DNA of 5,721 bases from Campylobacterota bacterium (lineage in GTDB: Bacteria; Campylobacterota; Campylobacteria; Campylobacterales; Sulfurovaceae), in the NCBI GenBank assembly GCA_022600655.1, contig JAHZJZ010000285.1, positions 1 through 5,721 of the forward strand, given 5' to 3'. The translations under genes and the position numbers were made by a program. Shown here one piece after another: positions 1 through 5,358 of this stretch. Positions within the stretch are counted from its first letter, which is position 1, and each line of letters starts with the position of its first letter. Under the pieces are notes generated by a model. That model saw only the letters and a list, made by a program, of their open reading frames with translations. It did no database searches and had not been told where the DNA came from.

Positions 1-780
1 ACTCTCTTTGGGTTCTTCAACCGTTAGTGTACAAAGAAGAGTATTGTCCAGTTCTAAATCACTGCTCCAAATCAGTTTTGCATCTGCATCCCAAGTGATA
101 TTATCATACCCATCTTTTGGACGCACATCATCTTCACTGTATACTTTAGCCGATGTCCAACTGCCGTAGTCAAAGCTACTGCTTTTCCAATCACTAGGTT
201 CATCTTCACTGCTATATAAACATGAACCCTCTCCTGCGATGGGGTTAGCTTCATTAGCACAGGCTTTATCAAGTGGGGCTTTGTGTATTACTTTACACTG
301 CATCTTCTCATCTGATACAGCGATAACCTTGCCTCTACCCAAATCTGTTATCTGCATAATAAACCCACCATCACCTATCTGTTGATTGGCTTGACCAATA
401 TACTCTAACCCTGTATCATTCTCTTTAAAATCTTTAATAATAAAGTTCAGATACAAAGGGTAAGTTCCTTCAAAAGTTTCAGTTTCAGAGTTAAATGATT
501 TTTCTGTTGTAATAGAGACTGAATCTTCTATAATAAGTCTCTCTCCTAGATAAGCTGCAAACCAGTTATCTGCCCACGCTTCTAACTTAAACTGACTTAG
601 GGTCTGACTTATGCTTTGGTTACTCTCCTCAGATGAACTATTTGTACTATTTTGAGAATCTATACTTGAAGTGGGTTCAGTTGATTCATCGTTACTGCTC
701 TCACCACTACCTCCACTGCCACACCCTATAAAGGTTGTCGCGACCAAACTTATAACTAAGTATTTCAGTTTTATGTTCAT
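1..780 (-). CDS. Secreted lipoprotein, 5' part only, function unknown
   Basis: An uninterrupted reading frame of 260 codons starts with the ATG at 780-778 and leaves the window at base 1 with no stop, so the C-terminus is missing. Residues 1-20 form a lipoprotein signal: Lys4 and Lys6, a hydrophobic stretch, then FIGC with Cys20 as the lipidated residue. A Gly/Ser/Glu/Asn-rich, low-complexity linker follows (about 21-60), as expected for a tether to the membrane. The folded part begins near residue 62 and includes AWADNWFAAYLGE (68-80), EYIGQANQQIGDGGF (126-140) and, near the end, PKDGYDNITWDADAKLIW (221-238). Five cysteines are present (20, 162, 174, 187, 250). The pattern resembles, from memory, N-terminal modules of secreted bacterial proteins that continue into PEBP/YbhB-like or YHYH domains; that is a tentative recollection. 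The start is supported by an AGGGGTG ribosome binding site. It is transcribed divergently from hisS. Gene call is firm, function unknown. Confidence 0.85.
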   Translation of the reverse strand, partial: MNIKLKYLVISLVATTFIGCGSGGSGESSNDESTEPTSSIDSQNSTNSSSEESNQSISQTLSQFKLEAWADNWFAAYLGERLIIEDSVSITTEKSFNSETETFEGTYPLYLNFIIKDFKENDTGLEYIGQANQQIGDGGFIMQITDLGRGKVIAVSDEKMQCKVIHKAPLDKACANEANPIAGEGSCLYSSEDEPSDWKSSSFDYGSWTSAKVYSEDDVRPKDGYDNITWDADAKLIWSSDLELDNTLLCTLTVEEPKES

Positions 781-783
781 TTT

Positions 784-790
784 CACCCCT
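784..790 (-). promoter_or_regulatory. Ribosome binding site of the lipoprotein gene
   Basis: On the minus strand the sequence AGGGGTG lies three bases before the ATG that begins at 780. It is a purine-rich Shine-Dalgarno match and fixes the start just before the lipoprotein signal peptide. Confidence 0.7.
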
Positions 791-811
791 TTCATTTAAA
801 TGATTATCTTC

Positions 812-828
812 ATAATATCTATATTGTA
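812..828 (-). promoter_or_regulatory. Candidate -10 boxes for the lipoprotein gene
   Basis: On the minus strand there are two sigma-70-type -10 candidates, TACAAT (828-823) and TATTAT (817-812), about 30-45 bases upstream of the start codon. No convincing -35 box is seen, which is usual in Campylobacterota promoters. In AT-rich DNA such matches arise by chance, so this is a weak call. Confidence 0.35.
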
Positions 829-872
829 CTTATACACCATCATATCTATCAACTCTTTTCAGAAAATAAATG

Positions 873-878
873 TATAAT
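873..878 (+). promoter_or_regulatory. Probable -10 box of the hisS promoter
   Basis: A perfect TATAAT at 873-878 lies 26 bases before the hisS ATG, in the divergent intergenic region. It would give a short leader of about 20 bases carrying the GAGGA ribosome binding site (894-898). There is no clear -35 box. The 124-bp gap holds nothing else I can identify. Confidence 0.55.
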
Positions 879-904
879 TCACAAAATAAAAATGAGGAAC
901 CAAA

Positions 905-2119
905 ATGATAAACGCACTTCGTGGAATGAAAGATTTAACCTTTGAGGAGAGTGAGCGATTTGTGCATATCGTAACAACAGCTATTGGCATTGCGAAGAAG
1001 TACGGATACAGTTATATTGAAACCCCTATCTTAGAAGAGACCAAACTCTTCAGACGCTCTGTAGGTGAAAGCTCAGATATTGTGGGTAAAGAGATGTACC
1101 AGTTTATGGACAAAGGGGACAACGATGTCTGTATGCGTCCAGAGGGGACAGCTGGTGTGGTGCGTTCGTTTGTACAAGCCAAACTAGATAGACGACAAAA
1201 TGAGAAGTTTAAATTTTACTACTATGGGCCAATGTTTCGTTATGAGCGACCTCAAAAAGGGCGTTTAAGAGAGTTTCACCAGTTTGGATGTGAGAGTTTT
1301 GGAGAGGGTTCTGTTTATGAAGATTTTACCATTATTGAGATGATTGGTGACATTTTTAAGGCTCTTGGTATTGGCTATAAACTACAGATTAACTCTCTGG
1401 GTTGTCCAAAGTGTATGCCTCCGTATCGTGAAAATCTCATCAGCTTTTTAACCGAGTGTAAAGATGAACTCTGTGAAGATTGTAACCGACGAATTGATAC
1501 CAACCCTATTCGTGTACTTGATTGTAAAAATGAGAAGTGTCAATCACTCTTAGTCAACTCTCCAAAGCTTATCAATAACCTCTGTGAGAGTTGTGATAAT
1601 GATTTTAATAAACTAACCACCTTACTTCAAAGTGCCAATATAGATTATGAGGTCGATACCAATTTGGTTAGAGGACTTGACTACTACTCTAAAACTGCCT
1701 TTGAGTTTGTAAGTGATGAGATAGGTTCACAATCTGCCATCGCTGGTGGTGGACGATACGATAAACTAGTAGAGTTCCTCGATGGAAAACCTACCCCTGC
1801 TGTAGGGTTTGCCTTGGGGATTGAACGCATTATGGAACTGGTTCAAATGCCTGAAACTTCAAGAGAGGGGTACTATTTAGGAGCAATGGATGCAGAAGCT
1901 GTCGATAGCCTCTTCCCTCTAGCTTCCAAAAAGAGAGCGACTGATAAAGTAACGGTTGAGTATGGAGCCAAAAAACTCAAAGCTCACCTCAAAGGAGCAG
2001 ATAAAGTCAATGCACGATACTGTGCTGTTATTGGTGAAGATGAGTTTAGAGATGGTACTATTTGGGTTAAGGATTTGGTTGAGAAAGAGGAGTTTACTAT
2101 AGCTCAAAGTGAGTTTTAG
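905..2119 (+). CDS. hisS: Histidyl-tRNA synthetase (class II)
   Basis: The 404-residue product charges tRNA-His with histidine using ATP, in the cytoplasm, as a homodimer. Class II and HisRS-specific motifs are in order: motif 2, FRYERPQKGRLREFHQFG (111-128), with the ATP-contacting Arg112; HisA motif 1, LVRGLDYY (254-261), with catalytic Arg256; HisA motif 2, AGGGRYD (280-286); and motif 3, GFALGIERI (301-309). The C-terminal anticodon-binding domain (about 322-404) contains KKLKAHLKGADKVNARY and VIGEDEF. Length is normal for the family. The start is supported by GAGGA six bases upstream and the expected N-terminus (LRGMKDL). The region between motif 2 and HisA motif 1 has four cysteine pairs (167/170, 190/193, 207/212, 227/230) plus Cys185, a pattern I recall from epsilon- and deltaproteobacterial HisRS and possibly a metal site. 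The gene has its own promoter; no terminator is visible before the toxin-antitoxin pair. Confidence 0.97.
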   Translation: MINALRGMKDLTFEESERFVHIVTTAIGIAKKYGYSYIETPILEETKLFRRSVGESSDIVGKEMYQFMDKGDNDVCMRPEGTAGVVRSFVQAKLDRRQNEKFKFYYYGPMFRYERPQKGRLREFHQFGCESFGEGSVYEDFTIIEMIGDIFKALGIGYKLQINSLGCPKCMPPYRENLISFLTECKDELCEDCNRRIDTNPIRVLDCKNEKCQSLLVNSPKLINNLCESCDNDFNKLTTLLQSANIDYEVDTNLVRGLDYYSKTAFEFVSDEIGSQSAIAGGGRYDKLVEFLDGKPTPAVGFALGIERIMELVQMPETSREGYYLGAMDAEAVDSLFPLASKKRATDKVTVEYGAKKLKAHLKGADKVNARYCAVIGEDEFRDGTIWVKDLVEKEEFTIAQSEF

Positions 2120-2133
2120 ATAAAAACCCTCTT

Positions 2134-2152
2134 TATAATATTTTGATATACT
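2134..2152 (+). promoter_or_regulatory. Candidate promoter of the toxin-antitoxin operon
   Basis: The 62-base gap after hisS contains TATAAT (2134-2139) and TATACT (2147-2152), either of which could be a -10 box for the antitoxin gene that starts at 2182. No inverted repeat that would obviously serve as an autoregulatory operator is seen. Readthrough from hisS remains possible. Confidence 0.4.
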
Positions 2153-2181
2153 TAAATAAGAACTTTTGAAAAAGGAAAACT

Positions 2182-2460
2182 ATGCAAACGATACAGATAG
2201 AAAATGACTTATATCGTGATATACTCAAGTATGGTATAGATATTCAAGCAGAGCTTAAACGAGTTATTAATAAATTTTCAGAACAAAAAGAGGCTCACTC
2301 CTATTTAGATTCACAAGAGTTTCAATTGGATAAAGCTTATTTTCAAAACTGTTTAGATGATATTGAATCTGGGAAAACTAAACTTTTAAACCAAGAGACT
2401 TACAATAGAGATATGGATAGTTTTGTAGAAGAGTTGAAAGCAAAATATGGAAATAGTTAG
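2182..2460 (+). CDS. Antitoxin of a RelE/ParE-type toxin-antitoxin pair
   Basis: A 92-residue acidic protein encoded directly before, and overlapping by 14 bases, a RelE/ParE-like toxin gene, the classic antitoxin-first arrangement of type II modules. The N-terminus (MQTIQIENDLYRDILKYG) looks like a beta strand followed by helices, compatible with a small DNA-binding dimer such as ribbon-helix-helix, but no signature settles the family. The C-terminal part, YFQNCLDDIESGKTKLL (about 54-70) followed by a helix ending KAKYGNS, resembles the toxin-wrapping tail of such antitoxins in this bacterial group. It would neutralise the toxin by direct binding and probably repress its own operon. The start is supported by AAAGGA five bases upstream. 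The module is more AT-rich than hisS before it, consistent with acquisition. Role is mainly inferred from context and size. Confidence 0.8.
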   Translation: MQTIQIENDLYRDILKYGIDIQAELKRVINKFSEQKEAHSYLDSQEFQLDKAYFQNCLDDIESGKTKLLNQETYNRDMDSFVEELKAKYGNS

Positions 2461-2728
2461 GGGTGAAAAATATCGTGAGTCTCTAAAAAGTATTATGGAA
2501 ACTATCTCTAAAGACAGTGTAAATCGTGCCATTGATTTCAAAAATACTTTAGATAAAAAAATTGATGATTTAGACTTTATGCCCTATAAGTTTAAACAAT
2601 CTATCTATTTTAACAATGAAAATATTCGAGACTTAATATTCAAGGGGTATACGATTCCCTATAAGATAGATAAAGAAAAAAATCAAATTATAATTATTGG
2701 TATCAATAAATATAAAAGAAATTTGTGA
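2447..2728 (+). CDS. RelE/ParE superfamily toxin
   Basis: A 93-residue basic protein with the layout of the RelE/ParE fold: an N-terminal strand and two long helices (about 8-42), then FMPYKFKQS (44-52), NIRDLIFKGYTIPYKID (59-75) and a final hydrophobic strand IIIIGI (81-86) before a Lys/Arg-rich tail. The arginine before the central strand (Arg61) and the Tyr-Ile-Pro-Tyr strand are typical of ParE-like members. Members of this superfamily either cleave mRNA at the ribosome (RelE) or poison DNA gyrase (ParE); the sequence looks closer to the ParE-like group, but the target cannot be read from it. The ATG at 2447 lies inside the antitoxin gene and has only a weak ribosome binding site (AGAAGAG, 2427-2433), suggesting translational coupling that keeps toxin below antitoxin. 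The frame is intact, so the module may be functional. Confidence 0.87.
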   Translation: MEIVRGEKYRESLKSIMETISKDSVNRAIDFKNTLDKKIDDLDFMPYKFKQSIYFNNENIRDLIFKGYTIPYKIDKEKNQIIIIGINKYKRNL

Positions 2729-2750
2729 TGAGAATCATAAAGGGTATCAA

Positions 2751-2820
2751 TAGCGTGGTGCATTCCTGCCCACGAAAAATATTCAATAACAGTTCATCGT
2801 GGGCAAGAATACCCACGCTA
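2751..2820 (+). repeat. REPIN-like inverted repeat upstream of pdxJ
   Basis: Two arms, 2751-2774 and 2798-2820, are imperfect reverse complements over about 23 bases, separated by a 23-base AT-rich loop. Both outer ends read TAGCGTGG / CCCACGCTA. Each arm is itself palindromic: CGTGG (2754-2758) with CCACG (2770-2774), and CGTGGG (2798-2803) with CCCACG (2812-2817). Two short GC-rich palindromes in inverted orientation, in an AT-rich genome and between genes, is the form of REP doublets (REPINs) mobilised by RAYT (Y1 HUH) transposases. No T-tract follows on either strand, so it is not a standard intrinsic terminator. It lies between the toxin gene and pdxJ and would form a strong hairpin in RNA, ending one base before the pdxJ ribosome binding site. 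Confidence 0.8.
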
Positions 2821-2826
2821 CAGGAG
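2821..2826 (+). promoter_or_regulatory. Ribosome binding site that fixes the pdxJ start
   Basis: CAGGAG five bases before the ATG at 2832 is a good Shine-Dalgarno site. It decides for 2832 over the in-frame GTG at 2799, which lies inside the inverted repeat and would add 11 residues encoded by repeat DNA. The site directly abuts the right arm of that repeat. Confidence 0.8.
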
Positions 2827-2831
2827 TAAAA

Positions 2832-3614
2832 ATGAAACTAGGCGTAAACATAGACCATATAGCAGTACTAAGAGAAGCTAGAAAGATAGCTGACCCCAAT
2901 CCAATGGATGCTTTAGGGATTGTAAAACGAGCTGGGGCTGACCAGATTACTATCCATTTACGAGAAGATAGAAGACATATTCAAGATAGTGATGCTACTG
3001 ATATTATCAAGCACTCTCCTCTGCCTGTTAATTTAGAGTGTGCCATGGCTCCTGAGATTATTGATATTGTTTGTGAACTCAAACCCCATAGAGTTACCTT
3101 GGTTCCTGAAAAGCGTGAAGAGGTGACTACCGAGGGTGGGCTTAATATCTTAGGTGACAATAGCAAACTTCAAGAGACCATTCAACGCCTACAGCATCAT
3201 GAGATAGAGGTCTCTCTTTTTATTGACCCAACCATAGAGAGTGTTGAAATGTCTAAAAAACTAAATGTGGAGTGGATAGAGTTTCATACAGGGAAATATG
3301 CCAATATCTATGCGATGCTATTCAGTGGTTTAGATAAGACGCATCATACTCTTCCTGAACTGGAACTTCCAAGAAAAGAGTTAGCTGAAATGTTAGAAGA
3401 GGAGCTTACCAATCTACGAGTACTCTCTTGTGATGCGATGGAGATGGAGCTTAGAGTGGCTGCTGGTCATGGGCTTAACTACCAAAATGTAGAGGCTATT
3501 GCTGAGATTGAGACCATTGAAGAGTTAAATATTGGTCAAAGTATTATTGCAAGGTCAGTATGGATTGGTTTAGAACAGGCTATATTAGATATGAAGGGGC
3601 TGCTTATTCGTTAA
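2832..3614 (+). CDS. pdxJ: Pyridoxine 5'-phosphate synthase
   Basis: PdxJ condenses 1-deoxyxylulose 5-phosphate with 3-amino-2-oxopropyl phosphate (the PdxA product) to form pyridoxine 5'-phosphate, the ring-closing step of DXP-dependent vitamin B6 synthesis, in the cytosol as a TIM-barrel oligomer. Signatures are clear: GVNIDHIAVLREAR (4-17), ITIHLREDRRHI (39-50) with His42, NLECAM (67-72) with Glu69, LVPEKREEVTTEGGL (90-104), EFHTGKYA (150-157), AAGHGLNYQNV (210-220) with His213, and LNIGQSIIARSV (232-243). His42, Glu69 and His213 match the catalytic residues of E. coli PdxJ. At 260 residues it is longer than the E. coli enzyme (243, from memory); the extra residues lie at about 158-196, before the AGHGL motif. 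The start at 2832 has a CAGGAG site and gives the usual short N-terminus. Its partner pdxA lies downstream but is not adjacent. Confidence 0.97.
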   Translation: MKLGVNIDHIAVLREARKIADPNPMDALGIVKRAGADQITIHLREDRRHIQDSDATDIIKHSPLPVNLECAMAPEIIDIVCELKPHRVTLVPEKREEVTTEGGLNILGDNSKLQETIQRLQHHEIEVSLFIDPTIESVEMSKKLNVEWIEFHTGKYANIYAMLFSGLDKTHHTLPELELPRKELAEMLEEELTNLRVLSCDAMEMELRVAAGHGLNYQNVEAIAEIETIEELNIGQSIIARSVWIGLEQAILDMKGLLIR

Positions 3615-3647
3615 GAACTATTGCAGAGATTTTACATTTTTTTCTAT

Positions 3648-3653
3648 TATAAT
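3648..3653 (+). promoter_or_regulatory. Candidate -10 box for the L,D-transpeptidase gene
   Basis: TATAAT at 3648-3653 in the AT-rich 101-base gap after pdxJ would give a leader of about 55 bases. A second TATAAT at 3693-3698 is too near the start codon, as transcription would begin within the ribosome binding site (AAGGGG, 3705-3710). No -35 box or terminator hairpin is evident in this gap. Confidence 0.4.
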
Positions 3654-3715
3654 TGATTATATTAAGTTGAAATTCTATATGATTTTATTAAATATAATAA
3701 TTCTAAGGGGAAAGA

Positions 3716-4324
3716 ATGAAAACAAGGGTTTATTTAGTCATATTAATGCTAGGGGCAATCATATTGACAGGGTGTAGTCAAAAAAAAGTTGAACCTAAAA
3801 TAGTAGAAGAGAACAAAACCATCATACCTGAGCCTGTTGTAGAGATGGATATATTTGACTGGTATCAGAACGATGAACTCATCGAGACCAAACCTGCTTC
3901 AAAAATTGTGGTTGTCAAATCAAAAAGAGTTATGGTACTCTTTGATGAAGATGAAAATATTTTAAGTCGCCATCGTATCTCACTAGGGAAAAATCCTGAA
4001 GGTCCAAAGCTTAAACAGGGAGACCAAAAAACTCCAGAGGGTGTCTACAAGATTATCGATAAACGTAAAGATAAAAAATACTACAAAGAGATACTCATTG
4101 ACTACCCAAATGCAGAAGATAAAAAACGTTCCAAAAAACTTGGTTTTAATCCTGGTGGTGGTATTACATTTCATGCACAAGTACCTGAGTTTTGGGATGG
4201 ACATGGAGATGACTACACTTTAGCTCATGACTGGACAGAGGGGTGTGTAGCCATGACCAACCTAGGTATGGACAATATATGGAAGATGGTCAAGTTGGGG
4301 ACAATGGTAGAAATTAGAGAGTAG
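3716..4324 (+). CDS. Lipoprotein with YkuD/YafK-type L,D-transpeptidase domain
   Basis: A 202-residue envelope protein. Residues 1-20 are a lipoprotein signal with lipobox LTGC and lipidated Cys20, followed by a charged linker to about residue 60. The rest matches the L,D-transpeptidase (YkuD) catalytic domain of the YafK-like type: KIVVVKSKRVMVLFDED (63-79), GDQKTPEGVYKI (102-113), the IDYPN segment (128-132), GGGITFHAQ (147-155) with His153, and the catalytic motif DWTEGCVAMTN (172-182) with Cys177. Such enzymes act in the periplasm on peptidoglycan stem peptides, forming 3-3 crosslinks, attaching proteins, or (as in E. coli YafK/DpaA) detaching Lpp, and in Helicobacter and Campylobacter related domains trim peptides to set cell shape. 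Which reaction applies is not readable here. The usual His-Gly is His-Ala. AAGGGG precedes the ATG. It sits between pdxJ and pdxA without functional link to them. Confidence 0.88.
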   Translation: MKTRVYLVILMLGAIILTGCSQKKVEPKIVEENKTIIPEPVVEMDIFDWYQNDELIETKPASKIVVVKSKRVMVLFDEDENILSRHRISLGKNPEGPKLKQGDQKTPEGVYKIIDKRKDKKYYKEILIDYPNAEDKKRSKKLGFNPGGGITFHAQVPEFWDGHGDDYTLAHDWTEGCVAMTNLGMDNIWKMVKLGTMVEIRE

Positions 4325-4329
4325 ATATC

Positions 4330-4398
4330 TTGCAAAACTAGGAACCGATGGCTTTAGCCTCGTTATGTTCGGGACTAAAGTCCAAATGAGTTTTGCAA
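4330..4398 (+). repeat. 69-bp inverted repeat with nested palindromes before pdxA
   Basis: The outer ends are a perfect 10-base inverted repeat, TTGCAAAACT (4330-4339) and AGTTTTGCAA (4389-4398). Inside are two related palindromes in opposite orientation, GGCTTTAGCC (4350-4359) and GGACTAAAGTCC (4372-4383), which can each fold alone or pair together with one-base bulges. This is again a REP-doublet or miniature-element layout, but in sequence unrelated to the element before pdxJ. There is no T-tract after the stem on either strand, so intrinsic termination is not obvious. It begins 5 bases after the L,D-transpeptidase stop codon and ends 24 bases before pdxA. Confidence 0.75.
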
Positions 4399-4422
4399 AA
4401 AGTCTAGTAAACAGAAGGAATT

Positions 4423-5358
4423 ATGAAAAAAATAGCCATAAGTGTTGGTGACCTAAATGGTATAGGGATTCAACTTATTTTAGAGAACCATACAAAAATT
4501 AAACGCGTAGTAGAGCCTATATACTGTATAGATAACACTATGCTAAAACAAGCCTCAGAACTATTAAATATCCCAATTCCTGATGATTTCAAAATAGTAA
4601 ATAAAATTTCTAAACCATTTACTATCGAGGCAGGAGAGGTTACTAAACCAAGTGGAGTATATAGTTTTGCATCATTTCTAAAAGCAGTAGAGATGGCAAA
4701 AATGCAAGAGGTAGATGGAGTTATGACACTACCCATCAATAAAAAAGCTTGGGAGTTAGCAGGAGTCAAATACAAAGGTCATACAGATGCATTGCGTGAC
4801 TTTTTCTTTGCTGATGCTATTATGATGTTGGGAGTACCAGAGATGTTTGTAGCTCTCTATACAGAACATATTCCACTTAAAGAGGTGGCTTCTAAAATCA
4901 ATGAAGAGGATTTAACTAGATTTCTAATAGATTTTTATAATTCAGTCAAACCAGACTCTACTGTAGCTGTTTTAGGATTAAATCCACATGCAGGAGATGA
5001 CGGAGTATTGGGAGATGAAGAGAAGATTATAACCAAAGCCATAAATAGAGCTACCGAAATTATAAAAGAAGAAGCGTTTGATATTCACCATCCCCTATTT
5101 ACACCACCTCTTGTTCCAGATGTGGCTTTTACTCCAAATGTGCGTAAAAATTATCAATACTTTATAGCAATGTATCATGACCAAGGATTAGCCCCTCTAA
5201 AGGCTCTCTATTTTGATGAAGGAATCAATATCTCTTTGAATTTACCAATGGTTAGAACTTCTGTTGATCATGGAACAGCTTTTGATATTGCCTACAAGGG
5301 TATAGAGCTTAACAACTTAAGTTATCTAAATGCAATAAACTATTTTAACACTACTTGA
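4423..5358 (+). CDS. pdxA: 4-hydroxythreonine-4-phosphate dehydrogenase
   Basis: PdxA oxidises 4-phosphohydroxy-L-threonine with NAD(P)+; the product decarboxylates to 3-amino-2-oxopropyl phosphate, the substrate of PdxJ. The protein is a cytosolic, metal-dependent dimer. Visible signatures: SVGDLNGIGIQLIL (7-20), corresponding to the GDPxGIGPE start of other families; MTLPINKKAW (101-110); YKGHTDALRDFF (117-128) with His120; TEHIPL (147-152) with His149; LGLNPHAGDDG (184-194) with His189; AMYHDQGLAPLK (249-260) with His252; and LPMVRTSVDHGTAFDIA (274-290). His149, His189 and His252 are the expected metal ligands. At 311 residues it is near the short H. pylori-type length. The start has AGAAGGA just upstream, at rather short spacing. 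No promoter is evident between the upstream repeat and the start, so it may be read from the L,D-transpeptidase promoter. Its 3' end overlaps the opposing GGDEF gene by 19 bases. Confidence 0.96.
   Translation: MKKIAISVGDLNGIGIQLILENHTKIKRVVEPIYCIDNTMLKQASELLNIPIPDDFKIVNKISKPFTIEAGEVTKPSGVYSFASFLKAVEMAKMQEVDGVMTLPINKKAWELAGVKYKGHTDALRDFFFADAIMMLGVPEMFVALYTEHIPLKEVASKINEEDLTRFLIDFYNSVKPDSTVAVLGLNPHAGDDGVLGDEEKIITKAINRATEIIKEEAFDIHHPLFTPPLVPDVAFTPNVRKNYQYFIAMYHDQGLAPLKALYFDEGINISLNLPMVRTSVDHGTAFDIAYKGIELNNLSYLNAINYFNTT

Noticed and set aside
72..272. Minus-strand 66-residue open frame
   Set aside because: It is a shadow in another frame of the lipoprotein gene, which is open over the whole of 1-780 and has a lipobox and ribosome binding site.
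1919..2107. Minus-strand 62-residue frame within hisS
   Set aside because: It lies antisense to the conserved HisS anticodon-binding domain, has no ribosome binding site and no recognisable family.
2751..2820. Intrinsic terminator for the toxin-antitoxin operon
   Set aside because: The stem is strong but is not followed by a T-tract on either strand, and its nested palindromes fit a repeat element better. Incidental transcript stabilisation or pausing remains possible.
2799..2831. Longer pdxJ starting at the in-frame GTG at 2799
   Set aside because: The added 11 residues are encoded by the right arm of the inverted repeat, the GTG has no ribosome binding site, and the ATG at 2832 has a well-spaced CAGGAG and yields the normal PdxJ N-terminus.
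3983..4223. Small frames on both strands within the L,D-transpeptidase gene
   Set aside because: They are low-complexity shadows of a gene whose own frame carries all catalytic motifs.
4330..4398. Riboswitch or attenuator controlling pdxA
   Set aside because: The structure is a simple nested inverted repeat with no recognisable ligand-binding core and no terminator/antiterminator alternative with a U-run.
4470..4775. Minus-strand 101-residue frame within pdxA
   Set aside because: Antisense to conserved PdxA coding sequence, with no supporting start site or domain.
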